Origin: Ornithinimicrobium sp. F0845
GTDB taxonomy: Bacteria > Actinomycetota > Actinomycetes > Actinomycetales > Dermatophilaceae
Length of the DNA: 64,000 nt
Assembly (NCBI RefSeq): GCF_023015765.1
Contig: NZ_JALKAL010000002.1
Coordinates: 159,778 to 223,777, forward strand
Direction: 5' to 3'
Numbering within the stretch: the stretch's first letter is position 1; each line of letters starts with the position of its first letter. The notes beneath the pieces are model-generated. The model saw only the letters and a list, made by a program, of their open reading frames with translations, ran no database searches and was not told the DNA's origin. Below, piece by piece: positions 9,238-18,744 of the stretch. The translations under genes were made by a program, and so were the position numbers.

Positions 9238-9387
9238 GCGGTGGCGGCTCCTGGTGCGGCGGACTTCCGGTCACTGTACCGGCGGGGAGCACCGATCCCC
9301 CGCACCTCGGGGCAGTATGCCGAAAGCCGGCGCCGCTCCCGCGCCCGGGCCTGCGACGCGACAGACGTCGGGAGCCCTCGCGCCCGG

Positions 9388-9669
9388 TCAGCGCTCCCGG
9401 AACCCGCCCAGGTCCAGGGCTGGCTCATGCCACTGGACGGTGACACCGGAGACGTGCCCCGGACGGCTCCGGGTCGAGACGTCCTCGCCGAGCAGGTCGA
9501 TCAGGGCACGGACCGCATCCTCGGACCCCTGAGCGTTGACCTCCACCCGACCATCTGGCAGGTTGCGGGCGTGCCCCACGAGGCCGAGCTCGAGAGCGCG
9601 GGCCCGTGTCCACCACCGGAACCCGACCCCCTGCACCCGGCCTCGCACGAAGATCAGCGCCCGCACCAT
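9388..9669 (-). CDS. acyP: Acylphosphatase (93 aa)
   Basis: Small enzyme hydrolysing acyl phosphates. The signature GRVQGVGFRWW holds the catalytic Arg that binds phosphate, and HARNLPDGRVEV holds the catalytic Asn. Start is ATG at 9669; the frame is open further upstream, but the protein begins where the family does. It sits 150 bases upstream of smc on the same strand, the smc-acyP order known from mycobacteria. Confidence 0.93.
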   Translation of the reverse strand: MVRALIFVRGRVQGVGFRWWTRARALELGLVGHARNLPDGRVEVNAQGSEDAVRALIDLLGEDVSTRSRPGHVSGVTVQWHEPALDLGGFRER

Positions 9670-9834
9670 GACGTCAGTGTATTGAGGAAACCGACACCCG
9701 ACCGTCTCAGCCTGCGAGGTAGGCCACGGGGCAACCGATCCACGGGCACCCCGTCGCGGACCTCCTTGGGACCACCACCCGCCCACCGGCATAGATGGTT
9801 GTGCGCACGGCTTCAAGATGCTATTTCGGCGGGC

Positions 9835-10734
9835 TCAGCCGTGGCGCGGGATCCTCGGCCGTGGCTGACAGCGCGGGCAGTAGTGCGAGGACCTGTTCAT
9901 GAACGCCTCGCGCCGGATCGGCGTGCCGCAGCGGTCGCACGGCTCCCCCTCACGGCCGTAGGCGTGCAGCGACCGGTCGAAGTAGCCGCTCGCGCCGTTG
10001 ACGTTGACATAGAGCGCATCGAAGCTCGTGCCGCCCTGGGCCAGTGCCTCGGTCATCACCATGGCGGCGTGGTCAAGCACCCGCCCCAGCACCGGCTTGG
10101 TCAGGGCCGAGGTCTCCCGCAGCGGGTGCACCCGCGCCCGCCACAACGCCTCGTCGGCATAGATGTTGCCGATGCCGCTGACCTTCGCCTGGTCGAGCAG
10201 TGCCCGTTTGACGGCAGTATGCCGTTGCTTCAGGGTGCGGACCAGCGCCTGGTGGTCGTAGGCCGGCTCGAGCGGGTCGGGGGCGATGTGGGACACCGGG
10301 ACCGGCACCCCGTGCGCGTGGGCACCGCCCGGATGCGGGTCCGGCACGAGCGCGGTGAGCGCCAGGCCCCCGAAGGTGCGTTGGTCGACGAAGCGGAGTT
10401 GGGGCCCGTCGTCGACGAAGTCGAAGGAGGCGTGCAGGTGCTTCTCGCGAGGTGCGTCCGCCGGCTCCACGAGCAGCTGCCCGCTCATCCCGAGATGGAT
10501 GACCAGGGCGTGCGGGTCGTCGCCGGGAGTCTGGACGACCAGCCAGAGGTACTTGCCGCGCCGGTCGGCGGCGAGGACCTCACCCTCGGTGAGGCGGTGG
10601 GCCAGGTCCAGTGGTCCGGCGTCGTGGCGACGGGCAACCCTCGTGCCGGTGATGGTGGCGTGGGAGATGCGGCGGCCGACGACGTGCTCGGCGAGTCCCC
10701 GGCGGACGACCTCGACCTCAGGCAGCTCCGGCAC
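9835..10734 (-). CDS. mutM: Formamidopyrimidine-DNA glycosylase MutM/Fpg (299 aa)
   Basis: Bifunctional glycosylase/AP lyase that removes 8-oxoguanine and formamidopyrimidines. The N terminus MPELPEVE gives the catalytic Pro2 and Glu3 (after Met removal, Pro1 is the Schiff-base nucleophile). The C-terminal zinc finger has CDRCG and YCPRCQ, preceded by the H2TH region with [15 protein letters not shown] start at 10734. It follows rnc by 6 bases, so the two are probably co-transcribed and translationally linked. Confidence 0.97.
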   Translation of the reverse strand: MPELPEVEVVRRGLAEHVVGRRISHATITGTRVARRHDAGPLDLAHRLTEGEVLAADRRGKYLWLVVQTPGDDPHALVIHLGMSGQLLVEPADAPREKHLHASFDFVDDGPQLRFVDQRTFGGLALTALVPDPHPGGAHAHGVPVPVSHIAPDPLEPAYDHQALVRTLKQRHTAVKRALLDQAKVSGIGNIYADEALWRARVHPLRETSALTKPVLGRVLDHAAMVMTEALAQGGTSFDALYVNVNGASGYFDRSLHAYGREGEPCDRCGTPIRREAFMNRSSHYCPRCQPRPRIPRHG

Positions 10735-10740
10735 GGCTGG

Positions 10741-11574
10741 TCAGGCGGGCCCGGACGGGTCGGCCTCGGCGTCCTCGACGGCGGTGGCCCGTTCGGTGAG
10801 CACCTTCCAGGCCGCCTCGGCAGCCTTCTGCTCGGCCGCCTTCTTGCTGCGTCCCACGCCGGTGCCGAGGACCTCGTCCTCGATGATTGCGCTGGCGGTG
10901 AAGACCTTGTCGTGGTCGGGGCCGTCCTCGCTGATCTGGTAGCTCGGGCTCACCGGCGCGTCGACCGAGGCCAGCTCCTGCAGGCTGGTCTTCCAGTCCA
11001 GGGCGGCGCCGAGGTTGGCGGTGTGCGCCATCAGCGGGTCGAGCAGGTGGTGGACGAAGGTGCCCGCGGCCTCGAGGCCGACCGAGACGTAGACGCAGCC
11101 GATGACGGCCTCGGTGGTGTCCGCCAGGATCGAGGCCTTGTCACGGCCCCCCGTCGCCTCCTCGCCGCGCCCGAGCAGGACGTAGTCCCCGAGCCCGATC
11201 GTGCGCGCGACCTCGGCCAGCGCCCGGGAGTTGACGACCGCGGCGCGCAGCTTGGCCAGCTGCCCCTCGGGCAGGTCCGGGTTCCTCCGGTAGAGCGTGT
11301 CGGTGATCACCAGCCCCAGCACCGAGTCCCCCAGGAACTCCAGGCGCTCGTTGTGCGGCACGTTGCCGTTCTCGTAGGCGTAGGAACGGTGCGTGACGGC
11401 ACGCCGGAGCAGCGCCTCGTCGCAGACCCCTCCGACCACCTCGGCGAGGTAGTCGGAGAGGTCCGAGAGGGGACGCTGCTCGGTGGTGGCGGAGCCAGCG
11501 CCGGCGGACCCTGGGTCAGCAGACCCAGCGGTCGCCGGACCGGTGCCGGCGCGGGAGCCGGAGCCCGACGTCAT
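10741..11574 (-). CDS. rnc: Ribonuclease III (277 aa)
   Basis: Double-strand-specific endoribonuclease for rRNA and mRNA processing. The catalytic signature [16 protein letters not shown] is near residues 66-81. A second acidic cluster [12 protein letters not shown] follows, and the C-terminal double-stranded-RNA-binding domain includes [18 protein letters not shown]. An N-terminal Gly/Ser/Ala-rich extension of about 35 residues and a short acidic C-terminal tail make it longer than the usual 230 or so residues. Start is ATG at 11574, 13 bases after the rpmF stop. Confidence 0.96.
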   Translation of the reverse strand: MTSGSGSRAGTGPATAGSADPGSAGAGSATTEQRPLSDLSDYLAEVVGGVCDEALLRRAVTHRSYAYENGNVPHNERLEFLGDSVLGLVITDTLYRRNPDLPEGQLAKLRAAVVNSRALAEVARTIGLGDYVLLGRGEEATGGRDKASILADTTEAVIGCVYVSVGLEAAGTFVHHLLDPLMAHTANLGAALDWKTSLQELASVDAPVSPSYQISEDGPDHDKVFTASAIIEDEVLGTGVGRSKKAAEQKAAEAAWKVLTERATAVEDAEADPSGPA

Positions 11575-11587
11575 ACTGACGAGGAAC

Positions 11588-11782
11588 TCAGCCCTGGTGC
11601 TCGGTGCGCTCTGCGGCGTCGTAGTGACGACCCGCGTAGGTGCCGCAGGAGGGGCACGCCATGTGCGGCTGCTTGAGCGCCTTGCACTGCGGGCAGGTGC
11701 TCACGGCAACCGGCGAAGCCTTCCAGTTGGCGCGGCGGGAGCGGGTGTTGGAGCGGGACATCTTCCGCTTCGGGACAGCCAC
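11588..11782 (-). CDS. rpmF: 50S ribosomal protein L32 (64 aa)
   Basis: Ribosomal protein L32. The N terminus [20 protein letters not shown] is diagnostic. The zinc-binding form is kept: CPQC and CPSC pairs separated by nine residues. Start is GTG at 11782, behind a purine-rich Shine-Dalgarno (gaggaac). It begins one base after the DUF177 stop and precedes rnc, the usual bacterial order yceD-rpmF. Confidence 0.96.
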   Translation of the reverse strand: MAVPKRKMSRSNTRSRRANWKASPVAVSTCPQCKALKQPHMACPSCGTYAGRHYDAAERTEHQG

Positions 11783-11783
11783 G

Positions 11784-12368
11784 TCAGTTCCTCTTCTTCT
11801 CGTCGTCGGTGCCCTGCTGGGCGAGGTCGGCGAGCGCCGACCACCGGGGGTCAATCACGTCATGGTGGTGGTCCGGATCGTCCGCCAGGCGCGCCCCGCA
11901 CTCGGAGCACAGTCCCGGACAGTCGTCCCGGCACACCGGTTGGAACGGCAGGGCGGTCACCACTGCGTCCCGGATCAGCTCCTCGAGGTCCATCTGGTCG
12001 TCCTCGAGGACATAACCCTCGTCCTGCTCGTCCTCGTCGGCCGCCACCTCGTGGTGGTGGGCCGCGCGGTCGGGATAGGCGAACAGCTCCTGGAAGCGCA
12101 CCTCGACCGGCAGGTCGAGGTCGTCCAGGCACCGCACGCACACCCCGGTCGCGGTGGCCCGGACCGATCCAGACGCCAGGACACCCTCCATCACGGACTC
12201 CATCCGCAGGTCGAGGTCGACGGTGTCGCCGGCCTTGACCGCGATGACGTCCGTGCCGATCTGGTCCGGAGCCGTCACGGTGCGCGAGGTCTCGGTCATG
12301 GCACCCGGCCGTCGGACGAGCTCCCGGGTGTCGAAGACCCAGGGGCTCGCGGCGTCCTGCGTTGCCAT
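11784..12368 (-). CDS. YceD/DUF177 family protein (194 aa)
   Basis: DUF177 (YceD) protein, a family linked by gene order and plant/bacterial homologues to 23S rRNA or L32 accumulation. The signature is VCVRCLDDLDLPVEV around residue 85, followed by an acidic stretch EDEQDEGYVLEDDQMDLEELIRDAV. A Cys-rich C terminus (CRDDCPGLCSECG) is likely metal-binding. ATG at 12368 chosen. It is the first gene of the DUF177-rpmF-rnc-mutM group; the 156 bases to divergent coaD hold both promoters. Confidence 0.9.
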   Translation of the reverse strand: MATQDAASPWVFDTRELVRRPGAMTETSRTVTAPDQIGTDVIAVKAGDTVDLDLRMESVMEGVLASGSVRATATGVCVRCLDDLDLPVEVRFQELFAYPDRAAHHHEVAADEDEQDEGYVLEDDQMDLEELIRDAVVTALPFQPVCRDDCPGLCSECGARLADDPDHHHDVIDPRWSALADLAQQGTDDEKKRN

Positions 12369-12524
12369 GTCGTCCCTCGCGTATCGTGTGGATCGGCCTG
12401 GACCCACAGGGACACAGACCGACACACTAGGTTAGCCGAGGGGTTGGCGGCCCAACAAATCAGCGGGACGTGCGCTCGGGCAAGCCGCCGGACGTCGTCA
12501 GGGCCGGGCCGGTAGGTTGGCCGC

Positions 12525-13001
12525 ATGAGTCGCTGCCTCTGTCCCGGATCCTACGACCCGGTCACCAACGGCCACCTGGACATCATCGTCCGCGCTGCCG
12601 CACTGTATGACGAGGTGGTCGTCGGGGTGCTGCACAACCCGGCCAAGCGTGGGCGGTTTCCCGTGGAGCAACGCCTCGAGTTCATCACCCGGTCGCTGCC
12701 GGCGGACCTGCCTGTCCGCGTCGAGGCGTTCGGCGGCCGGCTGCTGGTCGACATCGCCAAGGAGCTCGGGGCCACCGCGATCGTCAAGGGGTTGCGGGGC
12801 GGCACCGACTTCGCCTACGAGCTGCCGATGGCCCTGATGAACCGGCACCTGACCGGCGTGGAGACCGTCTTCCTCCCGGGCGACCCTGCCCTGGAGCACG
12901 TGTCCAGCTCGCTGGTCACCGAGGTCTCGCAGTATGGCGGGGACGTCACGGGCCTCGTCCCCGACGTCGTGCGGGACGCCCTCGTTGCCCGCCGTGACTG
13001 A
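12525..13001 (+). CDS. coaD: Pantetheine-phosphate adenylyltransferase CoaD (158 aa)
   Basis: Transfers AMP from ATP to 4'-phosphopantetheine, the penultimate step of coenzyme A synthesis. The nucleotidyltransferase motif is PGSYDPVTNGHLDII (residues 7-21). The Lys-containing KGLRGGTDFAYELPMALMN segment and the C-terminal SSSLVTEVSQYGGDVTGLVP are standard. ATG at 12525. Usual length. The downstream HAD gene may overlap its stop (GTGACTGA). Confidence 0.97.
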   Translation: MSRCLCPGSYDPVTNGHLDIIVRAAALYDEVVVGVLHNPAKRGRFPVEQRLEFITRSLPADLPVRVEAFGGRLLVDIAKELGATAIVKGLRGGTDFAYELPMALMNRHLTGVETVFLPGDPALEHVSSSLVTEVSQYGGDVTGLVPDVVRDALVARRD

Positions 13002-13725
13002 CGCTGCCAGCGTGCGTGAGGCTGCCCCCATGGCTGGGGCTGCTGTGGCGGCCGGGCCGGCACCGATCACCGCCGTCCTCTTCGACCTGCACCAGACCCT
13101 GGTCCACGGCGGGGACGCCGCGGCCTGGCTGGCTGCCGGCTGGAGCCGGACGGGCCGGGCCGGCACCCCCGTCACCGCCCTGGGCGAGGCCGGCGCGGCC
13201 GCCGTGACCGACTTCCTGGACCGGATCTGGGAGCACGCACGCCCGATCGACCCCGACAGCACCCGGGATGAGAGCCAGGCGCGGCACCGGGAGGTGTTCC
13301 GCGGCACCGTCAAGCTGTGCCCCGGCATCGACCCGCCGCTGGCCGAGGCGCTCTATGAGGTGATGCCCGACCGGTGGGAGGCCTTCGAGGACAGCGTGCC
13401 GGTCCTGACCGCGCTGCGTGAGCGCGGCGTGCGGACGGCCGTCATCTCCAACATCGGCTTCGACCCCCGCCCCCTCCTGCATCGCACCGGCATCGTCACG
13501 GACGCCGTGGTGCTGTCCTACGAGGTGGGCAGCGTCAAGCCGGCGGCCAGCATCTTCAACCAAGCTCTCGACCTGCTCGGAGCCGACCCAGAGGAGTCCC
13601 TGATGGTCGGGGACAGCTGGCTGGACGACGCCGGCGCCGCGGCCCTCGGGATCCGCACGCTGCTGCTACCCCGGACCGACGGTCCGGTCCACGGCCTGGA
13701 GCTCGTGCTGCGGCTGGTCGGCTGA
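12994..13725 (+). CDS. HAD-superfamily hydrolase with an altered motif I (243 aa)
   Basis: HAD-like phosphatase, probably of the small-molecule type; substrate unknown. Motif II SNIG, motif III Lys in GSVKPAASIF, and motif IV GDSWLDDAGAA are all intact. Motif I reads VLFDLHQTL: the nucleophile Asp is present, but the usual second Asp (general acid/base, DxD) is His. The cap region lies between motif I and II. GTG at 12994 overlaps the coaD stop and suggests coupling; ATG at 13030 is an alternative start closer to the domain boundary. Confidence 0.8.
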   Translation: MTDAASVREAAPMAGAAVAAGPAPITAVLFDLHQTLVHGGDAAAWLAAGWSRTGRAGTPVTALGEAGAAAVTDFLDRIWEHARPIDPDSTRDESQARHREVFRGTVKLCPGIDPPLAEALYEVMPDRWEAFEDSVPVLTALRERGVRTAVISNIGFDPRPLLHRTGIVTDAVVLSYEVGSVKPAASIFNQALDLLGADPEESLMVGDSWLDDAGAAALGIRTLLLPRTDGPVHGLELVLRLVG

Positions 13726-13756
13726 GCCAGCACGGCATGCTGACCCATCGCACAGC

Positions 13757-13801
13757 ACTGCGTGGGATTGAGTCCCCCTGGTGGAAGGATTCCCACGCAG
13801 T
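13757..13801. terminator. Inverted repeat between convergent genes
   Basis: An 11-base perfect inverted repeat, ACTGCGTGGGA at 13757-13767 and TCCCACGCAGT at 13791-13801, encloses a 23-base loop. It lies between the convergent HAD gene and rsmD and has no T-run on either side. A bidirectional intrinsic terminator is the simplest reading. Confidence 0.5.
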
Positions 13802-13843
13802 GACAGCGCAGCAGCCGAGCCAGGCGTGTCCTGCACCGTCGAC

Positions 13844-14440
13844 TCAGGGGTCGACACTCTCGTCCGGGGTCTCCCGTGCCACCACCTCGGCCAAGTGGAC
13901 GGCCGTCTCGCCGTAGGTCCGCGACCGCAGCGGCGCGAGCCCGGCCGGCCAGGTCGGCTCCGGCGACCGGGCGGAGCGCTCCACCACCACCAGCGCGTCG
14001 GGGCCGAGCCACCCGCCGGTCACCAGCAGACCGAGGCTGGCGGTCAGCTCCGCCTCGCCGAGGGGGTAGGGCGGGTCCAGCAGGACGAGGTCGAACGCCT
14101 CGCCACCCGGCCCGCGCTGGAGGACGCGGTCCACCTTCTCCGCCTGGACCTGAGCGCGGTTCCGCACCCCCAGCGTCGCCACATTGGCCTCGACCACCCG
14201 CGCGGTCCGGCGGTCTGCCTCGACGAGCGCGACGAACCCGGCTCCACGGCTCAGCGCCTCCAGCCCAAGGGCGCCGGACCCGGCATACAGGTCCAGCACC
14301 CGCGCGCCGGCCAGCTCCATCAGCGACTCGATCCGGGAGAAGACCGCCTCGCGAACGCGGTCCGTGGTCGGCCTCGTGTCGGCTCCGTTCGGTGTGGCCA
14401 GGGTGCGCCCGCCGAACTCCCCGGCGATGATCCGGGTCAT
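13844..14440 (-). CDS. rsmD: 16S rRNA (guanine966-N2)-methyltransferase RsmD (198 aa)
   Basis: SAM-dependent methyltransferase acting on G966 of 16S rRNA. N-terminal MTRIIAGEFGGRTL and PTTDRVREAVFSRI are family hallmarks. The SAM-binding motif VLDLYAGSGALGLEALSRGA is followed by the catalytic LLDPPYPLGE. The ATG start (14438-14440) shares one base with the recG stop (TGATG), so translation is coupled to recG. Confidence 0.95.
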   Translation of the reverse strand: MTRIIAGEFGGRTLATPNGADTRPTTDRVREAVFSRIESLMELAGARVLDLYAGSGALGLEALSRGAGFVALVEADRRTARVVEANVATLGVRNRAQVQAEKVDRVLQRGPGGEAFDLVLLDPPYPLGEAELTASLGLLVTGGWLGPDALVVVERSARSPEPTWPAGLAPLRSRTYGETAVHLAEVVARETPDESVDP

Positions 14441-16680
14441 CAGCCACGCTCCAGGAAGGCGGCCCGCTCGGCGTCCAGCCGGGTCAGCTCGGCCCGCAGC
14501 TCAGGGTGCTCGGTCAGGTCGGGGTCGTCGCCGACCACCTGCCACGCCGCGTCGTGCGCGGCGGTGATCAGGTCCTCGTCCCGGGTCAGCCGCAGCAGGC
14601 GCAGGCTGCTGCGCGCACCGGACTGGGTCGCCCCCAGGACATCGCCCTCGCGACGCTGCGCCAGGTCGAGGCGGGCGAGCTCGAACCCGTCGGTCGTGGA
14701 GGCCACCGCGTCGAGCCGCTCCAGGCTCTGGCTCTCAGCCTCCTGGCTCATCAGCAGGCACAGCCCGGGCTTGGTCCCGCGACCGATCCGGCCGCGCAGC
14801 TGGTGCAGCTGGGAGATCCCGAACCGGTCGGCGTCGATCACCACCATCTGCGTCGCGTTGGGGACGTCGACCCCGACCTCGATCACGGTCGTGGCGACCA
14901 GCACGTCGACCTCGCCGACCGCGAAGGCACGCATGACGGCGTCCTTCTCCTCGGTCGGTTGCCGACCATGGAGTATGCCGAGGCGCAGGCCCGCGGTCGC
15001 CGGCAGCTCGCGCAGGGCTCGCTCGACCTGGAGCACGCCGTGCATCTGCGCCCTGCTCGCCCCCTCGTCGTCGGCGTCCCGAGCCCCCGCCGCACGGTGC
15101 CCATCGGTCTCGGCCACGATCGGGCCGCCCGGGCCGGTGCTCGCCCCGTCCGGCAGGTCGGGGTCGTCCTCCTGCCCGATCCGGGGGCACACGACATACA
15201 CCTGGCCGCCCTGGGCGACCTCCTCGGCCACCCGCTCCCAGGTCCGCTTGACCCAGGTGGGCTGGTCTCCGCGGACCACGTGGGTGGTGATCGGTTGCCG
15301 GCCGCGGGGCACCTCGGTCATCGTCGATGTCTCCATGTCGCCGAAGACGGTCATGGCCACCGTGCGCGGGATCGGGGTCGCGGTCATCACCAGGGTGTGG
15401 GGCGAGGCACCGTCCACCTTGGCGCGCAGGGCGTCGCGCTGCTCCACACCGAAGCGGTGCTGCTCGTCCACCACGACGAGCCCGAGCTCGGCGAACTGCA
15501 CGTGCTCCTGGATCAGGGCGTGCGTGCCGACGACGATGCCGGCCTCGCCACTGGCGGCCAGCAGGAGATTCTTCTTGCGCTCGGCCGCCGACTGGCTGCC
15601 GGTCAGCAGGGCCACCCGGGTGCCGTCGGCCGAACCACCGAGCAGCCCGGCCTCGGCCAGCGGACCGAGCATGGCGCTGATCGAGCGGTGGTGCTGCACG
15701 GCGAGGACCTCGGTCGGGGCCAGCAGCGCCGCCTGCGCCCCCGCGTCGATGACCGTGAGCATCGCCAGCAGGGCAACGACCGTCTTGCCGGAGCCGACCT
15801 CGCCCTGGAGCAGACGGTGCATCGGCAGCGTGCGGTCCAGGTCTCCGGTGATCTCGGCGAGCACCTGCTGCTGGCCCTCGGTCAGGTCGAACGGCAGCCG
15901 CTCGCGGAACTGATCGGCGAGCCCGCCCGGGACGGAGGACCGCCGCACGGCAGGCACGGCGTCCGAGGAGCGCCGCATCACGGCCAGCGCCGCCTGCAGG
16001 ACGAAGGCCTCCTGGAACTTCATCCGCCACCGGGCTCTGCGCTGCTCCTGGGTGCTCCGTGGCTGGTGCATCATCGTGTAGGCGTTGCTCAGCGGGGGCA
16101 GCCCGTGCTTGGCCCGGACCTCCACCGGGATCGGGTCGGGGATCTCCTCCACCGCGTGGAGCACGAGGTCGACGGCCGCCGCGACCTTCATCGAGTTCAT
16201 CTTCGGCACCTGGCCGTAGACCGGGATGGGCCCCTCCCCGAAGGTGCTGCTGGCCTGGGCCCCGGCGCCGAGCAGCTCATACTCCGGGTGGGTCAGCTGT
16301 CGCCGATCGCCGTAGTAGCTGACCGTCCCGCTCACCAGGACGCGCCGACCGGGCACCAGGGCGCTCTCGTGGCCCCACGCCGAGAAGAAGGTGAGTTCCA
16401 GCTCGTTGCCGGCCCCGTCCTTGATGGTTGCGATGAGCATGCTGCCGCGACGCTGCCGCATCTTGCGGGTCACAGCCGTGTGCACCTCGGTGAGCACCAC
16501 GACATACTCCCCGTCGTGCAGCGTCGAGAAGTCGGTCGGACGGGTGGGGTCGAGGTAGGTGCGCGGCCAGAACTCCAGCAGGTCACGGGCCGTGACCAGC
16601 TCCTTCTTGGCCAGGTTGGTCGCCGCCTTGCCCACGAGCGTGCGCAGGTTGGTGTCCAGGCTCGGGCGTTCGCCGGCCAT
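14440..16680 (-). CDS. recG: ATP-dependent DNA helicase RecG (746 aa)
   Basis: Branch-migrating helicase that processes stalled replication forks and Holliday junctions. The N-terminal wedge/OB domain (residues about 60-150) includes YLDPTRPTDF and TFFSAWG. Helicase motifs follow: GEVGSGKTVVALLAM (Walker A), VVVDEQHRFGVEQRD (DEQH box), TATPIPRT and a C-terminal RGRIGRGTKPGLCLL (QxxGRxGR-like motif VI). ATG at 16680 overlaps the TGA of the upstream DAK2 gene; a GTG one codon earlier is also in frame. The window between motifs III and IV carries a poorly conserved Asp/Gly-rich insert. Confidence 0.95.
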   Translation of the reverse strand: MAGERPSLDTNLRTLVGKAATNLAKKELVTARDLLEFWPRTYLDPTRPTDFSTLHDGEYVVVLTEVHTAVTRKMRQRRGSMLIATIKDGAGNELELTFFSAWGHESALVPGRRVLVSGTVSYYGDRRQLTHPEYELLGAGAQASSTFGEGPIPVYGQVPKMNSMKVAAAVDLVLHAVEEIPDPIPVEVRAKHGLPPLSNAYTMMHQPRSTQEQRRARWRMKFQEAFVLQAALAVMRRSSDAVPAVRRSSVPGGLADQFRERLPFDLTEGQQQVLAEITGDLDRTLPMHRLLQGEVGSGKTVVALLAMLTVIDAGAQAALLAPTEVLAVQHHRSISAMLGPLAEAGLLGGSADGTRVALLTGSQSAAERKKNLLLAASGEAGIVVGTHALIQEHVQFAELGLVVVDEQHRFGVEQRDALRAKVDGASPHTLVMTATPIPRTVAMTVFGDMETSTMTEVPRGRQPITTHVVRGDQPTWVKRTWERVAEEVAQGGQVYVVCPRIGQEDDPDLPDGASTGPGGPIVAETDGHRAAGARDADDEGASRAQMHGVLQVERALRELPATAGLRLGILHGRQPTEEKDAVMRAFAVGEVDVLVATTVIEVGVDVPNATQMVVIDADRFGISQLHQLRGRIGRGTKPGLCLLMSQEAESQSLERLDAVASTTDGFELARLDLAQRREGDVLGATQSGARSSLRLLRLTRDEDLITAAHDAAWQVVGDDPDLTEHPELRAELTRLDAERAAFLERG

Positions 16681-18353
16681 CACTCAGCACCCAGCAGCCA
16701 GGGGTAGGCCGGCTGCCCGCCCTCGACCCGGACCACCTCGACGCCCGGGTGGGCCTGCTCGATCGCGGCCACCACCTGCTCCATCCCGGCCCGCTGCGCC
16801 GGGTCCACCCCGGCACCGCTCACCACGGTGAGCAGCTCGGTCTGGTCGGTGACCAGCCGTGCCAGCAGCCTGGTGGCCGCCCGGGTCGCGTCGTCGTCGA
16901 CCACCACGATCTGGCCGTCCAGCAGCCCGAGGGACTGCCCGGCGCGGCACGGACCGGCACTGGTCTGCGCGTCCCGGGAGGCGACGGTCAGTTCTGCGTG
17001 GACGGTCGCACCGGCCGCCTCCGCCATCGCTGGGACCGATTCCTCCAGAGGGGCCTGCGGGTCGAAGACGGCCAGCGCGGCCAGCCCCTGCACCGCGGCA
17101 CGGCTGGGCACCACCTCCACGACCAGGCCCTCCTCGCGGGCGGCTGCGGCCGCTGCCTCGGCCGCCATCAGCACGTCCCCGTCGTTGGGCAGCACGACGA
17201 CACTGCGGGCGGGCACCGCCCAGATCGCGTTGAGCAGCTGGCCGGTGGAGGCCCGTGCGCCGGCGGCGGAGCGCACCACCGTCGCGCCGGCCTGCTCGAA
17301 CAGCTCGAGCAGGCCGTCTCCCCCGGCGCAGGCGACGATGCCCACTGCAACTCGTGGCTGCTCGACGGCGGTCGGTGCCGGACCGCCCGATCGGACCAGC
17401 TCCTCGATCCGGACCTGGTCGACGTGGCCGGCCATCGCGCCGGCCTCGACCGCGACCTGGGGCTCGTCGAGGTGCACGTGGACCCGCCAGTCCTCGGGGC
17501 CACCCACCACGAGGACCGAGTGCCCGACCTGTTCCAGGTGTGCGCGCAGGTGGGCGATCCGGAAGTCATCGGAGTCGCTCAGCACGTACATCACCTCGTA
17601 GGCACCCTCGCCGTCGTCGGCGCACTCCACGGGCGGCAGCACCGCACCGCCGCGGAACCAGGGGCTGTCACCGGCCTCGGCCTCGACGCGCCCGTCGGTG
17701 AGCACGCGCTGGAGCGCCTCGAGGACGATCACCAGACCGGCCCCGCCCGCGTCCACGACCCCCGCTCGGCGCAGCGCGGGCAGCTGGGACGGGGTGTGCT
17801 CCAGGGCCGTCCTCGCTGCGGTCAGAGCGGCCCCGCTGACGGTCGCGGGCGTGGCCCCCTCGGTCGCGGCGGCCTCGCGGGCAGCGGCCGCAGCCGCCCG
17901 GGACACGGACAGGATGGTGCCCTCGACCGGGGAGGACACGCCGGCCCAGGCCAGGTGGTCGGCGCGGCTGAAGGCCTCGGCCAGGATCTGGGCGTCGAGC
18001 TCGACCAACGACGCGCCGGCCCCGGCCTCGGCGGCGGCCTCGTGGAGGCCACGCGCCAGCTGGCTGAGGATCACACCGGAGTTGCCGCGCGCCGACAGCA
18101 GCATGCCGCGTGCCAGCAGCGCCAGCCCCTGGACGAGGCTGATCGGGGCGCCGTCGACCGTGTGGTGACCGCGCAGCACGTCCAGGGCACCGTCGAAGGT
18201 CAGGAACATGTTCGTGCCGGTGTCGCCGTCCGGGACCGGGAAGACGTTGAGCGCGTCGATCTGACTCCGCGCCTCCGCCAGTCCCGCGCGGGCCGCGAGG
18301 GCCCAGCGTCGGGCAGCCGCCAGGTCCAGGGGGACCGCTGTCCAGGTCGTCAC
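16680..18353 (-). CDS. DAK2-domain protein, fatty-acid-kinase FakA-like (557 aa)
   Basis: The N-terminal DhaL/DAK2 domain has the nucleotide/Mg motif NVFPVPDGDTGTNMFLT (residues about 36-52) and GNSGVILSQLARGLHEA. A central part and the C-terminal EDD-like/FakA-type domain follow. In Firmicutes the homologue (FakA/YloV) phosphorylates fatty acids with a FakB partner; no FakB (DegV) gene is visible here, so substrate is inferred. GTG at 18353, behind a GGTGAG, was chosen; the frame is open to 18503 but the extension is not conserved-looking. Overlaps recG by TGATG. Confidence 0.85.
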   Translation of the reverse strand: MTTWTAVPLDLAAARRWALAARAGLAEARSQIDALNVFPVPDGDTGTNMFLTFDGALDVLRGHHTVDGAPISLVQGLALLARGMLLSARGNSGVILSQLARGLHEAAAEAGAGASLVELDAQILAEAFSRADHLAWAGVSSPVEGTILSVSRAAAAAAREAAATEGATPATVSGAALTAARTALEHTPSQLPALRRAGVVDAGGAGLVIVLEALQRVLTDGRVEAEAGDSPWFRGGAVLPPVECADDGEGAYEVMYVLSDSDDFRIAHLRAHLEQVGHSVLVVGGPEDWRVHVHLDEPQVAVEAGAMAGHVDQVRIEELVRSGGPAPTAVEQPRVAVGIVACAGGDGLLELFEQAGATVVRSAAGARASTGQLLNAIWAVPARSVVVLPNDGDVLMAAEAAAAAAREEGLVVEVVPSRAAVQGLAALAVFDPQAPLEESVPAMAEAAGATVHAELTVASRDAQTSAGPCRAGQSLGLLDGQIVVVDDDATRAATRLLARLVTDQTELLTVVSGAGVDPAQRAGMEQVVAAIEQAHPGVEVVRVEGGQPAYPWLLGAE

Positions 18354-18477
18354 CGGCTCACCTGCCTTGGTCTCGGGGTGCACCCGCACACTAGCGCCCG
18401 AGAAGGACACAGCCGGTGACCCGCTGTGGACAGTGCCTGCGGATGCGGGCGTCGAGCTCCGGTGACACGGTGAGGAG

Positions 18478-18678
18478 ATGAGCGAGCAGAGTCCCGATGA
18501 CACCGCCGGCCAGGAGCGCGACCCGGAGCCGAGGCAGGACTCCGAGCAGGCCTACGATCCCGAGCAGGATCCCGACGCCGACCCGCAGATGCTGACCTCC
18601 AAGCACCCGGCTCAGCAGGGTGAGAACGAGCGGGACCCGGCCGAGGGCCCGGACGACGAGTCAGCCACCGACGGCTGA
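18478..18678 (+). CDS. Small acidic disordered protein with YDPxxDPxxDP motif (66 aa)
   Basis: No recognised family. The sequence is almost entirely Asp, Glu, Gln, Pro and Ser, with no hydrophobic core, so it is likely intrinsically disordered. It contains AYDPEQDPDADPQM, which closely resembles PYDPRKDPGTDPDAM in the small protein at 40660-40857. ATG at 18478 follows the purine run GGTGAGGAG, although the spacing is short. Its position divergent from the DAK2 gene and upstream of rpmB gives no functional hint. Confidence 0.55.
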   Translation: MSEQSPDDTAGQERDPEPRQDSEQAYDPEQDPDADPQMLTSKHPAQQGENERDPAEGPDDESATDG

Positions 18679-18744
18679 GCACGGCGACTCCTCCCCCACA
18701 GCTGGCGGAGTGGGAGCGGCTTGCCCAGGCGTGAACGCGTGAGT

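Noticed and set aside
7339-11676. Very long plus-strand open frame (1445 codons) across smc, mutM and rnc
   Set aside because: It runs antisense to well-defined genes, and its product is low-complexity Gly/Arg/His/Leu. High GC makes such shadow frames common.
13781-15913. 710-codon plus-strand frame opposite rsmD and recG
   Set aside because: Antisense to two recognised genes; Ser/Arg-rich translation with no domain.
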